DNA of 10,941 nt from JAKBCQ01 sp021807585 (GCA_027325115.1 DAHWFG010000521.1:1-10941); one strand, 5' to 3'; shown: positions 1 to 5,885, numbered from the stretch's first letter. The notes: a model not told the origin generated them from the sequence alone. Program-made: numbers and translations.

Positions 1-220
1 CAATTTTTTATGGGTAACGTTCACGCGTTCGAATCCCGCCGCGGATATCGACGGAATCGGTGCGTTTTGCAGGCAAAAACATTGGGGATGCGCCGGCCCG
101 ATCGTCGTCGACGCTCGCATCAAGCCGCGACACGCTCCACCGCTCGTCGACGATCCCGCGATCGAACGCAAAGTCGAAGCCCTCGCCGCGCCCGGCGGCC
201 CTTTGCACGGAGTTATCTAG
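1..220 (+). CDS. UbiD-family decarboxylase, C-terminal part (5' truncated by window edge)
   Basis: The frame with codons starting at base 2 is open from the window edge to TAG at 218-220 and gives 72 residues. It has no start codon in the window. It reads FLWVTFTRSNPAADI, then RQKHWGC, DARIKPRHAPPLVDD, and ends GGPLHGVI. This pattern (FTRSNPAxDI, KHWGC, DAR-K-HAPPL, ending in GGPLHG-hydrophobic) is what I recall at the carboxyl end of UbiD-family proteins. That family comprises prenylated-FMN-dependent (de)carboxylases of aromatic or unsaturated acids, usually about 450-500 aa, so roughly 15% of the protein is visible. The substrate cannot be deduced from this end. Codon use (GTC, GCC, CGC, ATC) matches the other resident genes. 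An AT-rich stretch follows the stop, and the next gene points toward it. The family call comes from memory of the motif pattern, not from a search. Confidence 0.8.
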   Translation, partial: NFLWVTFTRSNPAADIDGIGAFCRQKHWGCAGPIVVDARIKPRHAPPLVDDPAIERKVEALAAPGGPLHGVI

Positions 221-354
221 CTAAAATCGTATATATAATATTATTATTTATAATTTTATGGGATGGATTATAAGAGGAGACGGCGTCATAGCCGAAATCG
301 CCGCGATCACGCGTTGAAATCGAATCTTCGTCGGCGCTCAAACGTCTCATGCGG
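221..354. other. Convergent intergenic spacer with AT-rich island
   Basis: This non-coding spacer lies between the UbiD-family gene and the convergent first Uma2 copy. Bases 221-262 are almost pure A/T and include the palindrome ATAATATTAT, in strong contrast to the GC-rich surroundings. It may serve termination or duplex opening, but no clear GC stem with a T-tract is present. Bases 288-299 repeat the ATAGCCGAAATC core of the Uma2 promoter element. Confidence 0.4.
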
Positions 355-1062
355 TCAATCGCTCTTTGTCGACCATTCTTTATATAAAGGACGAACTTCG
401 GTTCGCACCCACTCTTGAAATCGTTCCATTACGCGCAAATGAATCATCGATTTTGAAAGTCGAAGGAACTCGACGAACTTGTTCATATCCAAAAAGGGAA
501 AATTGCGACTCACGGTCGATTTTTCGAGCGCCCCGTTATCATCGAGAGTCCAGATTTCGAGAACGCCTCGTTGGTAGCGCCAAACCTCGCGCACGCCGAG
601 AGCCGCGTAAATGGGAAGTCGATCGAGGGATCCCGAAGTCACGTCGACCTCGACCGCGAGATCGGGAGGGGGCGCGACCTTGAGGTCGATTTCCTGATTC
701 GGAACAAGCTTCGATGCGTTTTCAAAATAATAACACTCGTCGGCTTCGATCCCTTTTAAAAGATCTTCGCGCTTCCAGGTTGTAGATCCGAGCATTTCGT
801 ATGGAATCTTTAACTCCAATACGAGCGTTTCGATCATCGATCCCAGGAGCTTTCTCTCGCCGTCGTGCTTTCGGAGCGGCGACATGATCGTCAATACGCC
901 TCGATCGTAAGTGAGACGGATCGATCGATCGCCGACGATCCGTAGCATCGCCTCGTAATCTGCCCACGCGACGTTATCGAAGACGAAACCGTTTTGAGAT
1001 CGATCGATCGCGTACTCGCTCTGCGACGTGATTGTGGCCTCCAACAGTTCCGCGGTTGTCAT
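355..1062 (-). CDS. Uma2-family (DUF820) endonuclease-like protein, copy 1 of 3
   Basis: This is a complete 235-aa protein, the usual size for the Uma2/DUF820 family, which has a PD-(D/E)XK-type fold. The cellular role of these proteins is largely unknown although they are common as multicopy genes in cyanobacteria and planctomycetes. Visible motifs are RLTYDRGVLTIMSPLRKHD (residues 49-67), EADECYYFEN (106-115), PDLAVEVDVTS (133-143) and YAALGVREVWRY (152-163). D134 and E138 are the likely metal-binding acids. Position 140 is Asp where a strict E-x-K motif would have Lys. The ATG at 1062 is supported by GAGG nine bases upstream and by identical starts in the two sister genes. It differs from the sisters in residues 144-181 (SGSLDR, LDDNGALEK) and at the C-terminus, where it is one residue longer. 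Its own promoter candidate is at 1162-1190. Family assignment is confident. Nuclease activity is inferred. Confidence 0.88.
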   Translation of the reverse strand: MTTAELLEATITSQSEYAIDRSQNGFVFDNVAWADYEAMLRIVGDRSIRLTYDRGVLTIMSPLRKHDGERKLLGSMIETLVLELKIPYEMLGSTTWKREDLLKGIEADECYYFENASKLVPNQEIDLKVAPPPDLAVEVDVTSGSLDRLPIYAALGVREVWRYQRGVLEIWTLDDNGALEKSTVSRNFPFLDMNKFVEFLRLSKSMIHLRVMERFQEWVRTEVRPLYKEWSTKSD

Positions 1063-1408
1063 CGGTGTGAACCTCGAATCGATGATTGGGGATTTCGCGG
1101 AGATTGATCGCGAACGGGCTTACTTCGCAATCGCAAGCGATCCGAATCGCCATATCGATCGATGATAGCCGAAATCCGCGGTCGCGTCACTCTACGATGC
1201 GGCGGGACGGCGTTTTCATCGAATGATCGTCAACGATTCAAGCGTAATAGAATGTAATGATCGGACCGTGATCGGCGAAATGACGGGATACATGCCGTTC
1301 ATGTCGTTGATCGAGATTCAATAAGGTCGCAGGCACGCGTTCTGTCGGGAAGTTTAAAACGATCCTCATAATGATTGACATTGTTAAGTATATATATATT
1401 TAAGCATA
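1063..1408 (-). repeat. Duplicated spacer between Uma2 copies 1 and 2
   Basis: This non-coding stretch of 346 bases matches 2114-2459. From 1191 to about 1370 the match to 2242-2421 is nearly identical, with only scattered single-base differences, for example CGGCGAAAT against CAGCGAAAT. It holds the leader and promoter of copy 1 and the region downstream of copy 2. No open frame in it looks coding. Near the copy 2 stop the two spacers diverge. Here the sequence becomes AT-rich, with a TTAAG-TATATATA-type palindrome at 1384-1403 immediately after the copy 2 stop, which might form a weak 3' hairpin. Confidence 0.75.
1162..1190 (-). promoter_or_regulatory. Promoter-like element upstream of Uma2 copy 1
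   Basis: Read on the - strand: GTGACG (1185-1190), a 17-base spacer, then TATCAT (1162-1167). These match the sigma-70 consensus hexamers at 4/6 and 5/6. The spacer core ATTTCGGC is identical in all three copies. The predicted transcript would carry a leader of about 90 bases before the ATG at 1062. Conservation across three copies supports function, but the copies are recent duplicates, so this is moderate evidence. Confidence 0.5.
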
Positions 1409-2113
1409 TTATTGTTTCGCCGACCGTTCTTTGTATAACGGATAAACATCGGAGCGAATCCAATCTTGGAAGGTTTTGATCACGCGAGAATGAATCGTCG
1501 TTTTCGAAAGGTGAAGGAATTCGACGAACTTGTTCATATCGAGAAAGGGAAAATTGCGACTCACACTCGATTTTTCGAGCGATCCCTCCGACCCGAGTAC
1601 CCAGATCTCGAGAACGTCTTGTTGGTAGCGCCAAACCTCGCGCACGCCGAGCGCCGCGTAAATCGGAAGGCGATCGATCGACTCCGAAGTCACGTCGACC
1701 TCGACCGCGAGATCGGGAGGAGGCGCGACCTTGAGGTCGATTTCCTGATTCGGAACGAGCTTCGATGCGTTTTCAAAATAATAACACTCGTCGGCTTCGA
1801 TCCCTTTTAAAAGATCTTCGCGCTTCCATGTCGTCGATCCGAGAGATTCGCACGGGATATCGAGCTCGACGGCGAGGGTCTCGATCAGCCATCCCAGTAT
1901 CGATTTAACGCCGTCGTGCTTTCGGAGTGGCGACATGATCGTCAGTACGCCTCGATCGTAAGTGAGACGGATCGGTCGATCGCCGACGATCCGCAACATC
2001 GCCTCGTAATCGGCCCATGCGACGTTATCGAAGACGAAACCGTTTTGAGATCGATCGATCGCGTACTCGCTCTGAGACGTGATTGTGGCCTCCAACAGTT
2101 CCGCGGTCGTCAT
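1409..2113 (-). CDS. Uma2-family (DUF820) endonuclease-like protein, copy 2 of 3
   Basis: This protein has 234 aa. The frame is open upstream to 2197, but the start is set at 2113. There the protein begins MTTAELLEAT exactly as in the sister genes, and GAGG lies nine bases before the ATG. The same motifs are present: the PDLAVEVDVTS acidic core near 133-143, EADECYYFEN, and YAALGVREVWRY. It is the most divergent copy in residues 69-91 (VKSILGWLIETL against ERKLLGSMIETL in copy 1, with IPCESL for IPYEML). In 144-181 it agrees with copy 3 (SESIDR, GSEGSLEKS). The middle of its leader (about 2140-2200) also differs from the other two copies. Reading frame and motifs are intact, so the gene looks functional. 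The role is unknown, and independent transcription is inferred from its own promoter. Confidence 0.88.
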   Translation of the reverse strand: MTTAELLEATITSQSEYAIDRSQNGFVFDNVAWADYEAMLRIVGDRPIRLTYDRGVLTIMSPLRKHDGVKSILGWLIETLAVELDIPCESLGSTTWKREDLLKGIEADECYYFENASKLVPNQEIDLKVAPPPDLAVEVDVTSESIDRLPIYAALGVREVWRYQQDVLEIWVLGSEGSLEKSSVSRNFPFLDMNKFVEFLHLSKTTIHSRVIKTFQDWIRSDVYPLYKERSAKQ

Positions 2114-2459
2114 GAGCGTGCGCCTCGAATCGAGGGTTGGGAAAATCGCCGATCTTGGTCGCGTTCGATCTTCATGCATATTCGCGATCGATCCCAATCA
2201 CCATGCTTATCGATGATAGCCGAAATCCGCGGGCGAGTCACTCTACGATGCGGCGGGACGGCGTTTTCATCGAATGATCGTCAACGATTCAAGCGTAATA
2301 GAATGTAATGATCGGACCGTGATCAGCGAAATGACGGGATACATGCCGTTTATGTCGTTGATCGAGATTCAATAAGGTCGCACGCACGCGTTCCGTCGGG
2401 ATGTTTAAAACGATCCTCATGATGAGTGACGTTCCGAAATATAAGTTTCGTTAAGCGTT
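2114..2459 (-). repeat. Duplicated spacer between Uma2 copies 2 and 3
   Basis: This is the counterpart of 1063-1408 and has the same length, 346 bases. The portion 2242-2421 is almost identical to 1191-1370 although it does not appear to code. The end next to the copy 3 stop (about 2422-2459) has drifted and lacks the TATATA palindrome of the other spacer. It contains the promoter and leader of copy 2. Confidence 0.75.
2213..2241 (-). promoter_or_regulatory. Promoter-like element upstream of Uma2 copy 2
   Basis: Read on the - strand: GTGACT (2236-2241), a 17-base spacer and TATCAT (2213-2218). It has the same geometry as in the other two copies, although the adjacent leader of this copy is otherwise the most diverged. 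That contrast slightly strengthens the case that the element is under selection. Confidence 0.5.
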
Positions 2460-3164
2460 TTATCGTTTCGTCGACCATTCTGTGTATAACGAATGCACGT
2501 CTGTTCGTACCCAGGCTTGGAAACTTTTGATCACGCGAGAATGAATCATTGATGTTGAAAGGTGAAGGAATTCGACGAACTTGTTCATATCGAGAAAGGG
2601 AAAATTGCGACTCACGGTCGATTTTTCGAGCGATCCCTCCGACCCGAGCGCCCAGATCTCGAGAACGCCTTGTTGGTAGCGCCAAACCTCGCGCACGCCG
2701 AGCGCCGCGTAAATGGGAAGTCGATCGATCGACTCCGAAGTCACGTCGACCTCGACCGCGAGATCGGGAGGGGGCGCGACCTTGAGGTCGATTTCCTGAT
2801 TCGGAACAAGCTTCGATGCGTTCTCGAAATAATAACACTCGTCGGCTTCGATCCCTTTTAAAAGATCTTCGCGCCTCCAGGTCGTTGATCCGAGCATTTC
2901 ATATGGAATATCGAGCTCATTAGCGAGTGTCTCGATCATCAATCCCAGGAGCTTTTTCTCTCCGTCGTGCTTTCGGAGTGGCGACATGATCGTCAGTACG
3001 CCTCGATCGTAAGTGAGACGGATCGGTCGATCGCCGACGATCCGCAGCATCGCCTCGTAATCAGCCCACGCGACGTTCCCGAAGACGAAACCGTTTTGAG
3101 ATCGATCGATCGCGTACTCGCTCTGCGACGTGATTGTGGCCTCCAATAGTTCCGCGGTCGTCAT
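2460..3164 (-). CDS. Uma2-family (DUF820) endonuclease-like protein, copy 3 of 3
   Basis: This protein has 234 aa and starts MTTAELLEAT at an ATG with GAGG nine bases upstream. The motif set is that of the sister copies: SPLRKHD, EADECYYFEN, PDLAVEVDVTS and YAALGVREVWRY. It is a composite. It resembles copy 1 in residues 69-91 (EKKLLGLMIETL, IPYEML) and copy 2 in 144-181 (SESIDR, GSEGSLEKS). It carries G29 where both others have D, and R97 where both others have K. As the promoter-proximal end of the array, its upstream homology to the other copies stops just outside its -35 hexamer, near 3295. It may be the copy from which the others arose by tandem duplication. The direction of duplication is inference. 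Confidence 0.88.
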   Translation of the reverse strand: MTTAELLEATITSQSEYAIDRSQNGFVFGNVAWADYEAMLRIVGDRPIRLTYDRGVLTIMSPLRKHDGEKKLLGLMIETLANELDIPYEMLGSTTWRREDLLKGIEADECYYFENASKLVPNQEIDLKVAPPPDLAVEVDVTSESIDRLPIYAALGVREVWRYQQGVLEIWALGSEGSLEKSTVSRNFPFLDMNKFVEFLHLSTSMIHSRVIKSFQAWVRTDVHSLYTEWSTKR

Positions 3165-3263
3165 GAGCGTGCGCCTCGAATCGAGGGTTGGGGGATTCGC
3201 GGAGATTGATTGCGAAAGGGCTTACTTCGCGATCGCAATCGATCCGCATCGCCACGTTGATCG

Positions 3264-3292
3264 ATGATAGCCGAAATCCGAGGTCGGGTCAC
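3264..3292 (-). promoter_or_regulatory. Promoter-like element upstream of Uma2 copy 3
   Basis: Read on the - strand: GTGACC (3287-3292), a 17-base spacer and TATCAT (3264-3269). The similarity between the three copies ends directly upstream of this -35 hexamer, so the duplicated unit just includes the promoter. Confidence 0.5.
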
Positions 3293-3393
3293 GCTAGGCT
3301 TCGACGGAAACCGCAATTGGGAGCTACATTTATATCTCTCTCGATGAACAATATATTGATCTTGCCGACGTAATTCTTGGCTCTTTTATCATA

Positions 3394-3603
3394 TCATGAG
3401 AAGACCTGTCGGCCTTCCTTGAGCCGGCTGATGAGGCGTGCGATGATGTAGCGACGCTTGTATGAATCACGGTCGAATTTAACGGGCCTCGCATCTCGAT
3501 CCTCGTTTTCGTTGGACGGAATTATTGGAGAGGCGTCCAATGTCAGGAGAAATTCATCCATCGGGTCGGCTCGGTATACGTTGTCTCCTCCGAGTGCTAT
3601 AGG
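3394..3603 (-). pseudogene. IS5-like transposase C-terminal relic
   Basis: On the - strand the frame between TGA (3604-3606) and TGA (3394-3396) gives 69 residues with no convincing start codon. It contains LGGDNVYRADPMDEFL, ASPIIPSNENED, then FDRDSYKRRYIIARLISRLK. The layout resembles the end of IS5-type DDE transposases (ADKGYD, then IPP-x-x-NR, then YK-x-RH-x-x-E-x-x-F-x-RLK). The residue aligned with the third catalytic acid (the Glu of RHxxE) is Ala, and the frame stops where the usual RIATRY would follow. A possible N-terminal trace, RHRLTDEGDW, lies in another frame at 3623-3652, which implies a large internal deletion. I saw no terminal inverted repeats. This is a dead remnant. Assignment to IS5 rests on motif resemblance. 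Confidence 0.6.
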
Positions 3604-3606
3604 TCA

Positions 3607-3864
3607 CGGCATATCATCATCGCCAGTCACCCTCATCCGTGAGCCGATGTCGCGCCGTCCCTCCGTCCTCCTCATCATAAACGATCCGAGAGGATGTAGT
3701 ATGCACATAGATTTAACTTGATTGAAGACGCCTTTTCGGACAGAGCCTTGGACTTCGGGTTTTGGAGTTCACCTTTTAACAGCGAGATATTCAACCCTTT
3801 TGGTTTCGGAGGTCGACACGAGAAGTGAGCACTTGCCGAAACACCTTTGGTTTGTGCATCGTGA
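3607..3864. other. Degraded spacer between two pseudogenes
   Basis: No frame here looks like an intact gene. On the - strand the part around 3623-3652 may derive from the N-terminus of the neighbouring transposase. The rest (about 3690-3864) shows no recognisable coding, RNA or repeat signal. Codon pattern and composition are unlike the intact genes. Confidence 0.35.
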
Positions 3865-4372
3865 TCACTCACCCGCCTGTTCGAGCACGCTTTTTATTAG
3901 ATCATCGGAAAGGTACATTCCGCTTGCTCGCAACTTTTCGAGCAAGGGACGCACGGCGACGATCCTCCCCGAGATTTTGCCGATTATCAGACAAGCCAAG
4001 GTCCCCTGAACCCGAATCCCAAGATATTCCCCAAGACGGCGAGCCTTCGAGTCGTCGATCACGACGTCGATTTCTGTCGGATTGCAGCGATTTGATTCGA
4101 TCTCCGCGAGGGCGCATGCGAGCACGGACGATTCACCCATGCCGAGTTTCCACGGAACAAAAAATCCGGGAATCGAAGGAGTCGGGATCAGTGAATCCAC
4201 GGAGTCGATTGCGCCGCGACCGACGCCGCATCATCAACGCCGTGCGCGCCTCATTCCGTACGACGGCTGTTGGAACCACGACCGTAACGCCCGGTTCATT
4301 CAGAATGTCGAGCAGTCCCAACCGAGTCAGGAATATGAACGGCGAGGCGTTCACGATACGCTTCCAAGCCAC
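3865..4372 (-). pseudogene. DUF3368 PIN-domain (VapC-like) toxin gene with two frameshifts
   Basis: Three - strand frames join into one recognisable protein. The N-terminus starts at GTG 4372, with GGGAGG six bases upstream, and reads RIVNASPFIFLTRLGLLDIL and VVPTAVVRNEA. The middle, in a second frame, reads GVDDAASVAAQSTPWIH. The C-terminus, in a third frame, reads IPTPSIP, GMGESSVLACAL, VVIDDSKARRLGEYLG, VQGTLACLIIGK, VRPLLEKLRASGMYLSD and ends at TGA 3865-3867. The order and length (about 165 aa if repaired) match DUF3368 proteins, PIN-fold ribonucleases that act as toxins in toxin-antitoxin pairs, often with UPF0175 antitoxins. The junctions fit a two-base insertion in GCGCGC near 4245-4255 and a one-base loss after TGGATTCAC near 4190-4200. 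No antitoxin gene is visible upstream. Sequencing error at both sites is an alternative, but the surrounding relics favour true decay. Confidence 0.75.
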
Positions 4373-4619
4373 GCTCGACCTCCCGCTTCAATTTATTTAT
4401 GGAACGGAATCGCCTCGATTGCGTCGGCTTCCACAATACCGATTCCCACCCGTCGCTTTCGACCTCCTACGACCGGCTTGTCCTTTTCAGTCGGCATCCG
4501 GTAAAAATAAGGCATATCCAACGGCGTTAATCGGGACGGCGCCGTTGATCACGCGCGATTGGAGGTTCTCGAACCGATAATTCCATCAATTCTCTTGCAC
4601 AATTATGAGATATTAAGCA

Positions 4620-4853
4620 ATGCGTAGACTTTACATGTTCACCGGGTTGCTGTTCATGTTGATGGGAGGTTTCCTGATTTTGATGATCTACGGTTTTTCC
4701 TCCATGATCGATCCGAACGTCGAAGGGGACTCCGCGAACGCCGCCGTCTTTCATAATATAGCGGTGCATAAGGGCGAGATCGCCTTCGGGACGATTCTCT
4801 TTTGCATGGGTTTATGGCTTGCCGTACAAAAGCCGAAGAACGGCGAACAATAA
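4620..4853 (+). CDS. Small two-helix membrane protein, unknown function
   Basis: This is a 77-aa protein with an ATG start and TAA stop. Two hydrophobic segments are clear: residues about 6-28 (MFTGLLFMLMGGFLILMIYG) and about 53-69 (EIAFGTILFCMGLWLAV). The N-terminal RR and the C-terminal KPK suggest that both ends face the cytoplasm, with a polar loop of about 24 residues (DPNVEGDSANAAVFHN) outside. There is no signal-peptide cleavage motif and no recognised domain. The ribosome binding site is poor: only GAGA lies about nine bases before the ATG. Codon use fits the neighbouring intact genes, and the hydrophobic pattern makes chance unlikely. It stands alone, with the broken toxin gene pointing away upstream and about 395 bases to the next gene. 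I do not recognise the family. Confidence 0.65.
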   Translation: MRRLYMFTGLLFMLMGGFLILMIYGFSSMIDPNVEGDSANAAVFHNIAVHKGEIAFGTILFCMGLWLAVQKPKNGEQ

Positions 4854-5248
4854 CAACCAGGATCTGATCATCATTACGAGGCGGCGTCGGGTAATCAATC
4901 AACATTCCAGTATTTATGCTCGAACTATCACGATCGATCGACGCAATCGGCGCCGGCCGATCGCCCGCGTTTCCAGAATGGATTCGGCTTGACTCGGGCG
5001 AATCGCATCGTCGAGATCCAGATCAAATCCAAGTCGGCTCACGAATCGATTCGACTTCCCGCTCGATGATATGCTCTTAAATCCCGCCGATTGCGTGGAA
5101 CGCTTCGAATCCGAGTCGCCGGACACGAATCCCCCCTCTTCTTCAAACGAATCTGGGTCATGAAACGATTCGCCTCGCTTCCAAGATCGTACGGAATCAA
5201 TCGCGACGTCCATCTGGCGGATCGGCTTCCTCCGCTTATAATTTATGG
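4854..5248. other. Intergenic stretch of 395 bases upstream of the chelatase gene
   Basis: No convincing gene was found. A - strand frame of 99 codons (4914-5213) is rich in Ser, Arg and Asp, lacks a well-placed ribosome binding site and resembles no family I know. A + strand frame of 30 codons (5160-5252) overlaps the next start as ATGA but has no ribosome binding site. The only regulatory signal I support is the TATAAT at 5237-5242. Confidence 0.4.
5237..5242 (+). promoter_or_regulatory. Consensus -10 box, possibly for a leaderless cbiX transcript
   Basis: A perfect TATAAT ends seven bases before the A of the ATG at 5249, so transcription would be expected to begin at or next to the start codon. 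No Shine-Dalgarno sequence lies between them. No good -35 hexamer is visible at the right distance, so the assignment rests on the -10 match alone. Confidence 0.4.
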
Positions 5249-5725
5249 ATGAACGAGCACGCGAGCGAGATCAACCCGAACAAACCGATCACCGCGGTCC
5301 TCCTGATCGCGCACGGCAGCCGACACGCCCCCGCGAACGACGACCTCTTGCGGATGGTTGCACGGGTCGCCGAACGCGGCGATTACCCGATCGTCGAGCC
5401 CGCGTTTCTCGAACTCGCCGAACCGACGATCGATCACGGAGGAGCGAGGTGCGTCGAACGAGGCGCGCACCGCGTGCTGCTTGTGCCCTATTTCCTCTCG
5501 ACGGGCGTTCATCTGCTCCGTGATCTCGCCGCGGCGCGCGACGACTTGCGCAAGCGTTATCCCCAAATCGAATTCCGCCTCGGTCCCGCGCTCGGCCCTC
5601 ATCCTTTATTGGAACAACTCGTCCTCGAACGGATTCGATCGGTCGCCGAAACCGAACATAATCCATTCGAACACGACCCGGAATCGTTCGCCGAACGCTA
5701 CGCGCCTTTTTCCAACGATCATTGA
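5249..5725 (+). CDS. cbiX: CbiX/SirB-type sirohydrochlorin chelatase
   Basis: This 158-aa single-domain protein is close to the 120-140 aa of short CbiX/SirB proteins, with an added tail of about 20 residues. Such enzymes insert Co2+ or Fe2+ into sirohydrochlorin on the way to cobalamin or siroheme and act in the cytosol. Visible hallmarks are VLLIAHGSRHAPAND (residues 17-31, with metal-binding H22 in HGSR), EPAFLELAEPTI (50-61), VLLVPYFLSTGVHLLRD (76-92, with second ligand H88) and LGPALGPHP (111-119). The C-terminal tail after residue 135 is acidic and His-containing (HNPFEHDPESF). The ATG at 5249 is preferred although it has no ribosome binding site, because the TATAAT box just upstream suits a leaderless message. 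An ATG four bases upstream is in another frame. The metal and branch cannot be decided, since no other tetrapyrrole genes are present. It is convergent with transketolase. Confidence 0.88.
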   Translation: MNEHASEINPNKPITAVLLIAHGSRHAPANDDLLRMVARVAERGDYPIVEPAFLELAEPTIDHGGARCVERGAHRVLLVPYFLSTGVHLLRDLAAARDDLRKRYPQIEFRLGPALGPHPLLEQLVLERIRSVAETEHNPFEHDPESFAERYAPFSNDH

Positions 5726-5763
5726 CGACCCGCGCGATCTTCACGACCGATTATGTATGCAAA

Positions 5764-5801
5764 CAATTACGTGATAAATAGAACAAAAGATCACGCAATT
5801 G
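5764..5801 (+). terminator. Hairpin between convergent cbiX and transketolase genes
   Basis: CAATTACGTGAT (5764-5775) pairs with ATCACGCAATTG (5790-5801). The stem is 12 bp with one A/C mismatch and the loop is 14 bases. It lies 39 bases after the cbiX stop between convergent genes, where a bidirectional terminator would be expected. No uninterrupted T-tract follows, only GACCGTTCTTTTC, so a strictly intrinsic terminator is uncertain. Confidence 0.45.
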
Positions 5802-5868
5802 ACCGTTCTTTTCTCGCGCGGCGTCGAACAAATCCGCGCCAGGAGAGCGATCGGTTAGACGTTCTCCC

Positions 5869-5885
5869 ATAACCTCATCGGTTAT
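5869..5885 (-). terminator. Short hairpin downstream of transketolase
   Basis: ATAACC (5869-5874) and GGTTAT (5880-5885) form a 6-bp stem with a 5-base loop, 17 bases past the transketolase stop on the - strand. There is no T-tract, so this is a weak candidate. Confidence 0.25.

Larger units (their letters stand above)
355..3295 (-). repeat. Tandem array of three Uma2 gene units, period 1051 bp
   Basis: The start codons at 1062, 2113 and 3164 are separated by exactly 1051 bases twice. Each unit consists of promoter, leader of about 90 bases, gene and downstream spacer. The third downstream spacer is missing: sequence 221-354 does not match the other spacers apart from a 12-base core. The array is therefore three genes with two spacers, bounded near 355 and 3295. 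Confidence 0.85.

Noticed and set aside
21..45. tRNA T-arm-like sequence GTTCGAATCCCGCC near the window start
   Set aside because: It lies inside the UbiD-family reading frame (encoding T-R-S-N-P-A). The arms pair poorly and no other tRNA parts are present.
355..3255. Several + strand frames of 60-130 codons across the Uma2 array
   Set aside because: They recur three times only because the DNA is triplicated. They are antisense to well-supported genes and have no family features.
4393..4497. 34-codon - strand frame just upstream of the broken PIN toxin, considered as an antitoxin
   Set aside because: It is too short for a UPF0175 or typical antitoxin, has no helix-turn-helix or DNA-binding pattern, and lacks a good ribosome binding site.
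3825..4580. Open + strand frame of 251 codons
   Set aside because: It runs antisense to the DUF3368 pseudogene, is rich in Arg, Ser and Pro, and shows no family pattern. It is open only because of composition.
4914..5213. 99-codon - strand frame upstream of cbiX
   Set aside because: It has biased Ser/Arg/Asp composition, a GGAGG too far from the start (about 15 bases) and no recognisable domain.
5160..5252. 30-codon + strand frame overlapping the cbiX start as ATGA
   Set aside because: The overlap resembles translational coupling, but there is no ribosome binding site and the peptide resembles nothing known. A chance origin is simpler.
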